Source: Calditrichia bacterium (GTDB lineage: Bacteria > Calditrichota > Calditrichia > RBG-13-44-9 > J075). From it: a stretch of 64,000 nt of DNA. The DNA lies in assembly GCA_028284445.1 (NCBI GenBank), contig JANQRS010000065.1, positions 47,282 to 111,281 on the forward strand, in the 5' to 3' direction. Shown piece by piece: positions 26,938-34,740 of this stretch (positions within the stretch are counted from its first letter, which is position 1; the number at the start of each line of letters is the position of its first letter). A model generated the notes under the pieces. That model saw only the letters and a program-made list of their open reading frames with translations. It had not been told where the DNA came from and did no database searches. The translations under genes and the position numbers were made by a program.

Positions 26938-27471
26938 TCAATTATAAAACCAATAACTATGGATAAAGCTCATTCGCAGCGTGTCGCGTACCTTTATATC
27001 CCCGACATAGTGATAGAGATATGGATCTGCATATGCATCCGAGATTGAGATGGTCATGCGTTTGTGGTACTGGTTGGTCAGGGAGGTGACGAAGCTGTCT
27101 CCCTGCAGCGTCACATAATCAACCTCGAAGTTAATGCGATAGGCTATGCTGCTTCTGCCGGTATCCACCATGGTGATACCGTGGTAGTCGTCGAAATCAT
27201 CAATCTCGCCACCGTCACCTGCATCCGGCCCCAACTCATTCGGTGCGGAAAAATTTGCCAGTGTTTTGCTCGCCAGACTGAGGGTGACTTCATCAAAATA
27301 TTTCTGTGACGCTTTCTCCGCGTAGGAATTCAGAATGGAGAGCGCTTCCAGACGGTAACGATCCTGGGCCAGCGATACGTCGCTTTCCACAATGAGGCGA
27401 TTGAAGTTCAGGATCGCCGAGGTTAGAATAACAAATGCCCCAAATGTCAGGAATGTCTGTCCGAGATTCAT
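26938..27471 (-). CDS. Small pilin-like protein, copy 2
   Basis: 177 residues. MNLGQ leads straight into the helix TFLTFGAFVILTSAILNFNR, then SLAQDRYRLEALSILNSY, an acidic DDFDDYHG segment and an end FIHSYWFYN shared with copy 1 (DDFDDYNG, FVQSYWFYN). It starts 17 bases after pilB, exactly as in copy 1. The DDFDDY segment may be a metal-binding loop, which is an inference. Confidence 0.7.
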   Translation of the reverse strand: MNLGQTFLTFGAFVILTSAILNFNRLIVESDVSLAQDRYRLEALSILNSYAEKASQKYFDEVTLSLASKTLANFSAPNELGPDAGDGGEIDDFDDYHGITMVDTGRSSIAYRINFEVDYVTLQGDSFVTSLTNQYHKRMTISISDAYADPYLYHYVGDIKVRDTLRMSFIHSYWFYN

Positions 27472-27488
27472 AGCTACAAACCGCCTCC

Positions 27489-29261
27489 TTAGTCGTCTGC
27501 TGTTGTTTGAGCGAGATCTTCCAGGCTGGCAACACCTTCCTTAACGCGCTCGCGGCCTGCGGCGCGAAGTGTCAGCATGCCTTCCTTGATCGCCTGATCG
27601 CGAATCATTTCTTCATTGATGTCCGTACCGGCTTCGAAGATCATCCGGCGGATTTCCTTGCTGAAGTAAAGAGCCTCGTGAATAGCGCAGCGACCCTTGT
27701 AGCCATTGTGGCATTGATCGCAGCCTACCGGTTTGTAAAACACTGTATTGGTAATCTCTTCTTCCGTGAATCCCAATCTTAAGGGAATTGCCCAGTCAAG
27801 GCCCTGGACGGGCTCTTTGCAATTGTTGCAAAGGCGACGCATCAGACGCTGGGCTATAATAATGTTGATGGCATAGGCAATCAGAAAGGTTTCCACGCCC
27901 ATTTTAAACAATCGCGATACCGCACTCGGGGCATCATTGGTGTGCAGCGTGGAAAAGGTGAGGTGACCGGTATTAGATAATTTGATACCGGTCTCAGCCG
28001 TTTTTTTGTCACGAATTTCGCCCACCATTACCACATCCGGATCATGACGGAGAATTGCCCGCAGGGCGCGATCAAAGTTATTCTTATCGTTAATTTTTAG
28101 CTGGCGGGCCCCGGGAATGACATATTCCACCGGATCTTCCACCGTCAATACATTGATTTCAGGGGTAATGATGTAGCTCAGGGCCGCGATCAGCGTTGTT
28201 GATTTACCGCTACCGGTTGGTCCGGTTACAATGACCATGCCCTGCGGCTGCGAAATTGCCTTGATGAAGAAATCTTTCGCTGAGCCTTGCAAACCGAGCT
28301 TGTCGAGATCGGTGATGACTTTCCGGTCATCGAGGATACGGATAACGATACTTTCATATTTGTACTGAAATTCGCGCCCGACAATCGGCACCACAGAAAC
28401 GCGAAAGCGGATGACATGATTGTCAATCTTGCGCTGGATAAAACCGTCCTGCGAGAGCTCTCGCTCGAATCGATCGACATTCCGTGAACGGTCTTTTACA
28501 ACGGCGGCCAGCGCCTCCGGGCGTACACCGGTTTGCACGTGCCAGGGGCGCAGTTTCCCGTCAATTCGAAAGTGGATTTCCGTTGTTGTCGGGTCTTTTG
28601 GAATGACGTGGATATCACTCACCCCGCGTCGCACAGACTCGATGAGCATCCCTTCGACCAAATTGACCAGCAGACTTTTGTTAATCTCCGAGTCAATCGC
28701 TTGCTCGTCGAGCAATGTCTCTGTTGGGTCGTCAACATCCATTTCCAGGCTGGAGTCTTCCAGGTCTTTCAGGAATTGGTTTTCCTGATGCCAGACGTTC
28801 TTGACGAGGTCGCTAAAATCTGCAGGATTGATGTAGCAGATCTCAAAACGCTTGGCGCCGAGGGCGCGGATGACGTTAGGAATGCTTTTGTTGGTGGGGT
28901 CCACCGACACGATGATGTCTTTTCCGGACCCTTCCTGTCTCAGGAAGAGAATTTTCTCTTCCTGCATCAAGTCCTGGATAGTGGGGGTGAGGGTTTCGAT
29001 GCGCTTGCGAATCTGCTCGATGATTGCATCGTCGATGGTTTCTTCCGCCAGGCGGATCTGCCGAAAGCCGTAAAGCTTGGCCACCTCGCGAAATACTTTG
29101 TGATGATCGATCTCAAATTCGCGGACAAGAACCTGGGCAAGGCTCATGTAGCCATTCGGGTCCTGCTTCTTTTTCCAAAGCAAGGCGGTTTCGAGCGTCT
29201 CGAAATCGACCACATTGCTTTTGACAAGCGTGACTCCTAGTTTATACCCATTGTCCTGCAT
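27489..29261 (-). CDS. pilB: PilB/GspE-type assembly ATPase, copy 2
   Basis: 590 residues. An MshEN-like N-terminal domain, then GPTGSGKSTTLIAAL (Walker A), LRHDPDVVMVGEIRDKKT (Walker B), FSTLHTNDAPSAVSRL and the tetracysteine CNNCKEP plus CDQCHNGYKGR. It ends LEDLAQTTADD. The core is nearly the same as copy 1, while the N-terminal 200 residues differ more. It would drive extension of the second fibre and lies 78 bases after pilC. Confidence 0.95.
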   Translation of the reverse strand: MQDNGYKLGVTLVKSNVVDFETLETALLWKKKQDPNGYMSLAQVLVREFEIDHHKVFREVAKLYGFRQIRLAEETIDDAIIEQIRKRIETLTPTIQDLMQEEKILFLRQEGSGKDIIVSVDPTNKSIPNVIRALGAKRFEICYINPADFSDLVKNVWHQENQFLKDLEDSSLEMDVDDPTETLLDEQAIDSEINKSLLVNLVEGMLIESVRRGVSDIHVIPKDPTTTEIHFRIDGKLRPWHVQTGVRPEALAAVVKDRSRNVDRFERELSQDGFIQRKIDNHVIRFRVSVVPIVGREFQYKYESIVIRILDDRKVITDLDKLGLQGSAKDFFIKAISQPQGMVIVTGPTGSGKSTTLIAALSYIITPEINVLTVEDPVEYVIPGARQLKINDKNNFDRALRAILRHDPDVVMVGEIRDKKTAETGIKLSNTGHLTFSTLHTNDAPSAVSRLFKMGVETFLIAYAINIIIAQRLMRRLCNNCKEPVQGLDWAIPLRLGFTEEEITNTVFYKPVGCDQCHNGYKGRCAIHEALYFSKEIRRMIFEAGTDINEEMIRDQAIKEGMLTLRAAGRERVKEGVASLEDLAQTTADD

Positions 29262-29339
29262 TATTGCATCCTTGCTGCGTCCAACTTCCCTCTAACTACA
29301 CCCCCTAGTATCGGCATATTTACCGAAAGATGAACAACA

Positions 29340-30680
29340 TTACATCGAGGGCGATTTCGGCTTCATAATCGCGGTCTCGGAGGATACCAATGTCAATGCC
29401 GTAATGACGATCATGATGAACATCGCTATACCCAACTGCACAAATTCTACAGCATTCTTCAGCTTGTAAACGGTTTCTTTTTCGTAAAAGTTGGCGACCT
29501 GAATCGCGCTGTTTTTAACCGTTCCGGTTTCAGCGCCGGACCGGAAGCGTGACAGTGCTGTTTTTGTAAATACACCGGCTGCCTCAAATGATTCTACCAG
29601 GCCCTTACCCTGGCTGAGCATCATCGGAATCGATATGGTTTTTATCTGTTGCTCAAAATACTTGTTGCCACAGGCTTCTGCCGCTGTGCGAATGGCATCA
29701 ATGTTCTCACCGGAACCACCGTAGAGAGCATAGAAGACCCGGCAAAAAATTTCGATGACGGTTTTATGAATCAGGGGTCCCATGATCGGCATCTTGATCA
29801 TATACTTGTCTTTTAGAAATTGCCCGCGCGGCGTTCGCAAAAAGAGGCCCATTGCCACAGTCGCAGCAATTGTTCCCAAGCTCAATAACAGCACATTGCT
29901 CAGCAGCCACTCGCTAAATTGCAGCGTTGCTGCGGTCATTGGCGGGAGGTCCATTCCCAGCTTGAGAAAAAGCTTGGCGGTTTCCGGGAAGATGTAAGCG
30001 ACGTAAAACAATACAGCCCCGATCATTGCTACTACAGTGAACATCGGGGTTATCAGCGCGCTTCGCAGATTGCGCTTAAATTCGGCATTACGCTCGAGGA
30101 ACTTCGCGGTGCTCTCATAGATGTCGGCCATGTTCCCGCTTTTCGAGGCCAGCCCAAGCATTCGGGCGCTGAACTTGCCGAGGGCCCGTTCCTGCTTCAT
30201 AAATGCTTCTTCGCTGTCCTTACCCCGTCGCAAGTCATTGTGGATTTCCTTAATGGCATCTCGCAGGGTGGCGTTTTGACAGTCTTCAACCATCAGTTGC
30301 AGCACTTCGTTGAAAGCCAGTTTTTCCCGCAACATATCCGCACTGACGCGTACGAAGGTGACGATCTCCGCCGGTGGCGGCTTCATTTTGAAATCGAATA
30401 GTTTCGGCTGGACGCTAATGATTTTGTAACCGAGGCTCTTGAGGGCTTTCTCTACCTCTTCTTTCGAAAACGCCTTCTGCTCGCCCTTGAAGGGGGCATC
30501 GTTACCTTTCTGTACCTTGTACATAAAGGTCTTGCGCTTCTTAATGCGATCAACCCGAACATTCTTTCGGGATGCCATTTGCTGAATCTTTTTTTTGGCT
30601 TCCGCCATGCTATCGGCGGAGATCGTTCCGCGAACCGGACGCCCACCGCTGGTAGTACCCTCAAATCTAAAATCAGGCAT
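29340..30680 (-). CDS. pilC: PilC/GspF inner-membrane platform protein, copy 2
   Basis: 446 residues. Two T2SSF domains with the same key segments as copy 1 (FVRVSADMLREKLAFNEVL, RMLGLASKSGNMADIYE, GGSGENIDAIRTAAEACGN, FRSGAETGTVKN) and three membrane helices. The N-terminal double module (FEGTTSGGRPVRGT and FMYKVQKGN) also matches. Like copy 1 it is separated from the upstream pilin by a terminator-like hairpin. Confidence 0.93.
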   Translation of the reverse strand: MPDFRFEGTTSGGRPVRGTISADSMAEAKKKIQQMASRKNVRVDRIKKRKTFMYKVQKGNDAPFKGEQKAFSKEEVEKALKSLGYKIISVQPKLFDFKMKPPPAEIVTFVRVSADMLREKLAFNEVLQLMVEDCQNATLRDAIKEIHNDLRRGKDSEEAFMKQERALGKFSARMLGLASKSGNMADIYESTAKFLERNAEFKRNLRSALITPMFTVVAMIGAVLFYVAYIFPETAKLFLKLGMDLPPMTAATLQFSEWLLSNVLLLSLGTIAATVAMGLFLRTPRGQFLKDKYMIKMPIMGPLIHKTVIEIFCRVFYALYGGSGENIDAIRTAAEACGNKYFEQQIKTISIPMMLSQGKGLVESFEAAGVFTKTALSRFRSGAETGTVKNSAIQVANFYEKETVYKLKNAVEFVQLGIAMFIMIVITALTLVSSETAIMKPKSPSM

Positions 30681-30717
30681 AGAAGACCAACTCCCTTTGG
30701 TTTTTACGGCAAGAAAT

Positions 30718-30753
30718 AAAAAAAGCGGGATGTGACCAGCATATCCCGCTTTT
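30718..30753 (-). terminator. Terminator or attenuator between the first pilin and pilC, copy 2
   Basis: AAAGCGGGAT (30722-30731) pairs with ATCCCGCTTT (30743-30752), extended by about three inner pairs to a 5-base loop. Seven A on + (30718-30724) give the T run on the minus strand. It sits 14 bases after the first-pilin stop, the same place as the unrelated hairpin of copy 1. Confidence 0.82.
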
Positions 30754-30766
30754 AGAAAAGCTGCAT

Positions 30767-31204
30767 TTAGTTCAGGATAGAAGTAATCATACTATCCGGC
30801 GTAACGCGGATGGAAGCCTTCACAACGGTTGATCCGTTGTCACCAACTTCTTTGCCGCAGCCAACGATATACATTTCACCACTGCTGCTGGAAATGGCAG
30901 TCATGCTACCGGAAACATATGCGGTTCCGGACGGAGCGGATGTGGCGACGCTGTAGCTACCATTTGCATTGCCGGTATCTGTCGGGCTCAAATAGAATGC
31001 ATCAAAACTACGGGAACCGCCACCGAGCTGGGTTGGGGTTCTGTAATGACGCTGTGCTTTTGCAGCGTAATTCACCAAATCACTGATAACCGCCTGGCGA
31101 TTTGATTCTACTGCATTACTTTGGAACATTGTCACACCAACTGCGACTGCTACACCCACGATCAAAACACTTAACACGATGAGTAAGAGTTGTTGTTGAC
31201 CCAT
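30767..31204 (-). CDS. Major pilin-like protein, first gene of pilus copy 2 (145 aa)
   Basis: Starts MGQQQLLLIVLSVLIVGVAV and continues QAVISDLVNYAAKAQRHYRTP, GGGSRSFDAFYLSPTDTGN, SGEMYIVGCGKEVG and ILN at the end. It is the counterpart of the copy-1 first pilin. A strong ribosome site (AAGGAGGT) lies about eight bases before the ATG, the best in either operon, which suits a major subunit. It is 145 residues like the other three pilins. Confidence 0.78.
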   Translation of the reverse strand: MGQQQLLLIVLSVLIVGVAVAVGVTMFQSNAVESNRQAVISDLVNYAAKAQRHYRTPTQLGGGSRSFDAFYLSPTDTGNANGSYSVATSAPSGTAYVSGSMTAISSSSGEMYIVGCGKEVGDNGSTVVKASIRVTPDSMITSILN

Positions 31205-31746
31205 GAGGAACTACCTCCTTGTTGAATTGGATAAACCTACAAAAATTAAACTTGCACAAAACTTGTTGTACCTGACCGACCTGCCTCCGCAGATAATTCC
31301 TTTTGCCTGCTCCTGCACTGTCGTCACTGCCCCGTAGATCAAATGTCGTACCATAATTTTCCACCTGCCGGCCAAATCTCGTGCAAAGTGGCGCAAAAGT
31401 TCGATAAACCATGGCCGTTTGCTCGCCTACTCGCTACGTGCTTAATTACCTGAAAAAACAGGCTTTGTGAAGGCTTCGCAAGCCCGAATTCGAAGAGGGA
31501 TTGTTCGTTGTAAAAAAAGTTTTTCAGGATGCGCCGTTGCGCACAAACGACGGCGGGAATTTAGCAGTAAGTGTCGGGGAATTCGGCAGCGAGTACTTAA
31601 AAATCGTCACTTGACCTCGAAAATGGGTGTCTAAACTTTATATACGCGGGTACTTAAAACTGATCAGCAGACTCGGAAAATGGCGGTCTGAAGTCCATTT
31701 AAAAGTATCCGATGATAGGAGAGGACATAAATACAGGGAGGTAGAA
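31205..31746. other. Divergent upstream region of pilus copy 2 and the PilX-like orphan
   Basis: 542 bases without a convincing gene. It must contain promoters on both strands. Several GC-rich stretches and short inverted repeats occur (for example near 31470, GGCTTCGCAAGCC-like), but no named element can be assigned. A frame open from TTG-like codons at 31627 runs into the following gene and is not its likely start. Confidence 0.5.
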
Positions 31747-32097
31747 ATGACGGTGAATAAGAGGGAGCGGGGCAGTATTATTATCAATCTGCTATTGTTG
31801 ATGGTCGCTGCAATGATCCTGGGGATGTTTGGTTTCCAGCAGCTGCGACACTATAAGGCGGAGCAGCAAGCGATTACAGATAGCATCAACAAAATGCGCA
31901 TCGAAACGGCCATAATGAATGCCTACTTTTCAGCCTATGCTGCTAATGATTCAATAATGATACAGGAAATTATTCGGGACTTCAACGATCACCCGGAAAC
32001 CTTCTTTCATCCGGACAGCATTCCGCCAAAACCACCGACAAGTCCGCAATACTATCAGGCACGGCTGGAGGGTGTTGATGTCGTGGTGTACTATTGA
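31747..32097 (+). CDS. Pilin/PilX-like single-helix membrane protein
   Basis: 116 residues from ATG 31747, chosen because GGGAGG (31736-31741) lies just upstream; the longer frame from 31627 has no ribosome site. MTVNKRERGSIIINLLLLMV looks like the start of PilX-type proteins: a basic stretch, RGS, then a membrane helix to about residue 30. A helical region and a Pro-rich segment (PDSIPPKPPTSPQYY) follow. It diverges from pilus copy 2 across a shared upstream region, so it may be an accessory pilin of one of the two machines. No copy exists near operon 1. Confidence 0.6.
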   Translation: MTVNKRERGSIIINLLLLMVAAMILGMFGFQQLRHYKAEQQAITDSINKMRIETAIMNAYFSAYAANDSIMIQEIIRDFNDHPETFFHPDSIPPKPPTSPQYYQARLEGVDVVVYY

Positions 32098-32166
32098 GGT
32101 GACTAAACGTGGGGGTGGAGTTAATAAAATGAACCAGAGTTAATAAAGTGAGCTAAAGTTTTTAAA

Positions 32167-32238
32167 TTTAGTCACTTTAGTCACTTTAGTCACTTTAGTC
32201 ACTTTAGTCACTTTAGTCACTTTAGTCACTTTAGTCAC
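32167..32238. repeat. Tandem repeat, eight copies of TTTAGTCAC
   Basis: Eight perfect copies of a 9-base unit fill 72 bases, ending exactly at the stop codon of the minus-strand DUF58 gene. One inverted copy (GTGACTAAA) sits at 32099-32107 right after the preceding + strand gene. The unit number may vary between strains. No coding or regulatory role is evident. Confidence 0.95.
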
Positions 32239-33156
32239 TTAGTACAGCCTTCTCCGCTTGAGCATATATCGTAACATTGCTTTGTCGAAGGGCTCGGTGG
32301 TGAGTACGGTGTGGAAGTCGACCTGCATGTTGTGGCAATCAGCCTTGAGCTCGTCGTAGAATTTCTCAATGGCGGCGCGATAATCCTGTTGAAGCAGGTG
32401 GGGCTGGGTTTTTAACTCTTCCCCGGTCTCCATGTCCACAAATGTGGCTTCATCCTGGAATTCAAAGCTCAGGTCTTTCGGGTCGAGAATGTTAAAGACG
32501 ATGACCTCGTGATTATAATAGCGAAAGTGGCGAAGTCCGTCTATGATCTTTTCACGATCTTCATAGAGAAATTCCGTTAACAGGATGACCAGGCCGGGGC
32601 GTTTGATTTTTTCAGCCATCTCGTGAAGTGCTTGACTGACAATGGTCTTATTGGTTTGCGGCTCAGCCTTTTTCAACTCACTTAGTAAATATTTGATGTA
32701 CGACTGAGTTGATTTTGGGGGTAGATAGCGATGAATCCGGTCTGAAAACAGGGCAAGCCCTACGGCGTCCCGCTGTTTTAATAGCAGATAAGAAAAGGCC
32801 GCGGCCAGGAAGGTGGCGTAGGACAGTTTGGTAACCGAATGACTGCTATATCCCATGGAACCGGAAATATCAAGCAGGATATTCGCTTTCAGGTTGGTTT
32901 CTTCTTCGTATTGTTTGATATAATAGCGATCCGTACGGCCGTACACTTTCCAGTCGATGTCCTTGATATTGTCGCCGGGCATGTACTGGCGATGTTCGGA
33001 AAATTCCACACTGAACCCGTGAAATGGGCTCTTGTGAAGCCCGACCAAGAACCCTTCAACAATAAACCGGGCGACCAATTCCAGGTTCTTCACTTTGGAA
33101 ACGACCTCCGGCAGGAGATATTGTTCGGGGTTTTTGCGAGGAACAGATTTCGACAT
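32239..33156 (-). CDS. DUF58 family protein with von Willebrand A-like fold
   Basis: 305 residues. The DUF58 signature is clear: FSEHRQYMPGDNIKDIDWKVYGRTDRYYIKQYEEET. The next part has a MIDAS-type motif LLDISGSMGYSS. Such proteins usually sit beside MoxR ATPases and BatA/B-like proteins; none is present here, so this gene is isolated. It probably acts at the inner face of the membrane, but no signal or membrane helix is seen. It is a clean gene with stop codon TAA abutting the 9-bp repeat. Confidence 0.88.
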   Translation of the reverse strand: MSKSVPRKNPEQYLLPEVVSKVKNLELVARFIVEGFLVGLHKSPFHGFSVEFSEHRQYMPGDNIKDIDWKVYGRTDRYYIKQYEEETNLKANILLDISGSMGYSSHSVTKLSYATFLAAAFSYLLLKQRDAVGLALFSDRIHRYLPPKSTQSYIKYLLSELKKAEPQTNKTIVSQALHEMAEKIKRPGLVILLTEFLYEDREKIIDGLRHFRYYNHEVIVFNILDPKDLSFEFQDEATFVDMETGEELKTQPHLLQQDYRAAIEKFYDELKADCHNMQVDFHTVLTTEPFDKAMLRYMLKRRRLY

Positions 33157-33309
33157 GCGGATGCATCCTTATATTCAACAGACTCTAAACTATGCCGACA
33201 ATTTTGATGGCACAACAATTTAATACAATTTGTATCCAGCTTGATGACTGATGCATCAAAAGCTTGAATATGACACAGGACTTATACTGCTAAATTGCGG
33301 AGAAGATGC

Positions 33310-34260
33310 ATGGAACCTAAAAAACACCACCGAGTGATCATCATTGGATCCGGCCCTGCCGGCGACACTGCTGCGCTATATGCAGCCCGGGCCAATCTGG
33401 AACCGCTCGTTATTTCCGGGGATCAGCCTGGTGGACAATTAACGATTACTACAGATGTTGAAAATTATCCGGGCTTTCCCGATGGCATTATGGGACCGGA
33501 GATGATGGACCTTTTCCGCAAACAGGCGGAGCGTTTCGGAACAAAGTTTCTTTACAAAATGGTGACGGAAGTGGACCTGTCTGTGCGGCCCTTCCGGCTG
33601 GTTGCACAAAATGAAGAATTAACGGCAGATGCTTTGATTATTGCCTCCGGCGCCTCGGCTAAACTGCTGGGATTGGAATCGGAAAGCCTGCTGATGGGCT
33701 ATGGTGTATCAGCTTGTGCGACCTGCGACGGCTTTTTCTATAAGGACAAACACGTGATAGTTGTCGGCGGTGGTGATACGGCGATGGAGGAAGCGTCCTT
33801 TCTTACCAAGTTTGCCTCGCGGGTAACCATCGTACATCGACGAGACGAATTACGGGCCTCGAAGATCATGCAGGAGCGGGCTATGAAGAATGAGAAGATC
33901 GACTTCCTGTGGAACCGTACAGTTGAAGAGGTGCTTGGAGAACAGGAAACCGGTGTAACCGGGGTGATGCTAAAAGACACTGTTAGCGGAGAGGTCAGCG
34001 AATTTAAGTGCGACGGTATGTTCCTCGGTATCGGCCACAAGCCTAACACCGATCTATTTGTGGGTCAGTTAGAGCTGGATGGCCACGGTTATCTACAAAC
34101 TGAAAAAGGCACGACCAAAACAGCGATTCCGGGTGTCTTTGCTGCAGGCGATGTTCAGGATTCCATTTATCGTCAGGCTGTGACCGCGGCCGGATCGGGA
34201 TGTATGGCCGCAATTGATGCTGAGCATTACCTTGCCAGCCTGGAGTTTGAATCGGCATAG
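33310..34260 (+). CDS. trxB: Thioredoxin reductase
   Basis: 316 residues from ATG 33310; GGAG (33299-33302) is seven bases upstream, and the upstream TTG 33295 is not needed. FAD-binding GSGPAG is at residues 14-19 (followed by Asp where Tyr is usual). The redox pair Cys136-Ala-Thr-Cys139 is intact, followed by DGFFY and the NADPH-binding GGGDTAMEEA near 154. The C-terminal GVFAAGDVQDSIYRQAVTAA is standard. It would reduce thioredoxin with NADPH in the cytoplasm. Its neighbour on the opposite strand is a redox-type selenoprotein, but the two genes converge and are not one operon. Confidence 0.95.
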   Translation: MEPKKHHRVIIIGSGPAGDTAALYAARANLEPLVISGDQPGGQLTITTDVENYPGFPDGIMGPEMMDLFRKQAERFGTKFLYKMVTEVDLSVRPFRLVAQNEELTADALIIASGASAKLLGLESESLLMGYGVSACATCDGFFYKDKHVIVVGGGDTAMEEASFLTKFASRVTIVHRRDELRASKIMQERAMKNEKIDFLWNRTVEEVLGEQETGVTGVMLKDTVSGEVSEFKCDGMFLGIGHKPNTDLFVGQLELDGHGYLQTEKGTTKTAIPGVFAAGDVQDSIYRQAVTAAGSGCMAAIDAEHYLASLEFESA

Positions 34261-34324
34261 TTGCCTCGGCTGCTGTTCTGAAATTGCTGGGTTGCGGCTC
34301 TGCCGCACGCCGCGTTTTTCGATG

Positions 34325-34385
34325 TAAATGAAAATCCCCTCTCTATCTCCCGATTGCCGGAAAGAAGAGAGGGGATTTTCATTTA
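34325..34385. terminator. Bidirectional terminator-like inverted repeat between trxB and the Rdx gene
   Basis: Perfect 20-base arms (34325-34344 and 34366-34385, ending CCCCTCTCT/AGAGAGGGG) enclose 21 bases. It lies between two converging genes. A smaller GCGGC/GCCGC stem followed by a T run (34294-34318) precedes it and could end the trxB transcript. Its arms are C/T-rich like the palindromes at 45364 and 60326. Confidence 0.8.
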
Positions 34386-34401
34386 TTGCAAATGGCTGCA
34401 A

Positions 34402-34635
34402 TTATTTACTGAGGAGAGGTTCGAGACTGCTCATGATTTCTTCATCATCAGGAAAACGATTTTCCTTCTTCTTGGAAAAAATCAACTTGCCGTTCGCGAC
34501 GACTTCAAAAACACCGCCGCCGCCCTCGATCAATTCGGAATCAATACCTGTTTCAGTCTTTATGAATTCCGCCAAACTGGCGGCACGTGGCTGGTAGTTT
34601 CACATCACGCAATATTCAATGGACAATGTCACCAT
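34402..34635 (-). CDS. Rdx/SelW-like selenoprotein (CxxU, in-frame TGA as Sec)
   Basis: 77 residues read through an in-frame TGA. ATG 34635 has AGGAG about eight bases upstream. The N-terminus is MVTLSIEYCVMUNYQPRAAS, where U is the TGA at 34602-34600; this is the CxxU redox motif of the Rdx family (SelW, SelT, SelH), a thioredoxin-like fold. The rest fits the family: GGGGVFEVVANGKLIFSKKK and NRFPDDEEI. A hairpin with a G-containing loop lies 22 bases after the TGA, as a bacterial SECIS requires. The likely role is a cytoplasmic thiol oxidoreductase; partner unknown. The alternative, a Cys (TGC/TGT) to TGA mutation, is less likely given the hairpin. Confidence 0.85.
34569..34602 (-). promoter_or_regulatory. 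bSECIS-like element for selenocysteine insertion
   Basis: Downstream of TGA (34602-34600) on the minus strand, CCGCCA (34583-34578) and TGGCGG (34574-34569) form a 6-bp stem with loop GTT (34577-34575). The loop is 22 bases from the TGA, within the usual 16-37, and its first base is G, both features of bacterial SECIS elements read by SelB. Confidence 0.7.
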
Positions 34636-34740
34636 AAGGCATCTCCTTTGACGTTGATAACCATAAACCGTTACCCGCATTATCGGGATGGTTAGTCTAA
34701 AAATAAAGATGCCCGGACCAAAATCAAGTATTTTTAGCGG

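Noticed and set aside
31627..31746. Longer start for the PilX-like orphan
   Set aside because: No ribosome site before it, whereas GGGAGG lies just before ATG 31747.
32167..32238. CRISPR-like array
   Set aside because: The repeats are 9-base direct tandem copies without spacers, and no cas genes are nearby.
34328..34597. Plus-strand ORF overlapping the Rdx gene
   Set aside because: It is the shadow of the minus-strand selenoprotein gene and of the hairpin; low-complexity Ser/Pro-rich content.
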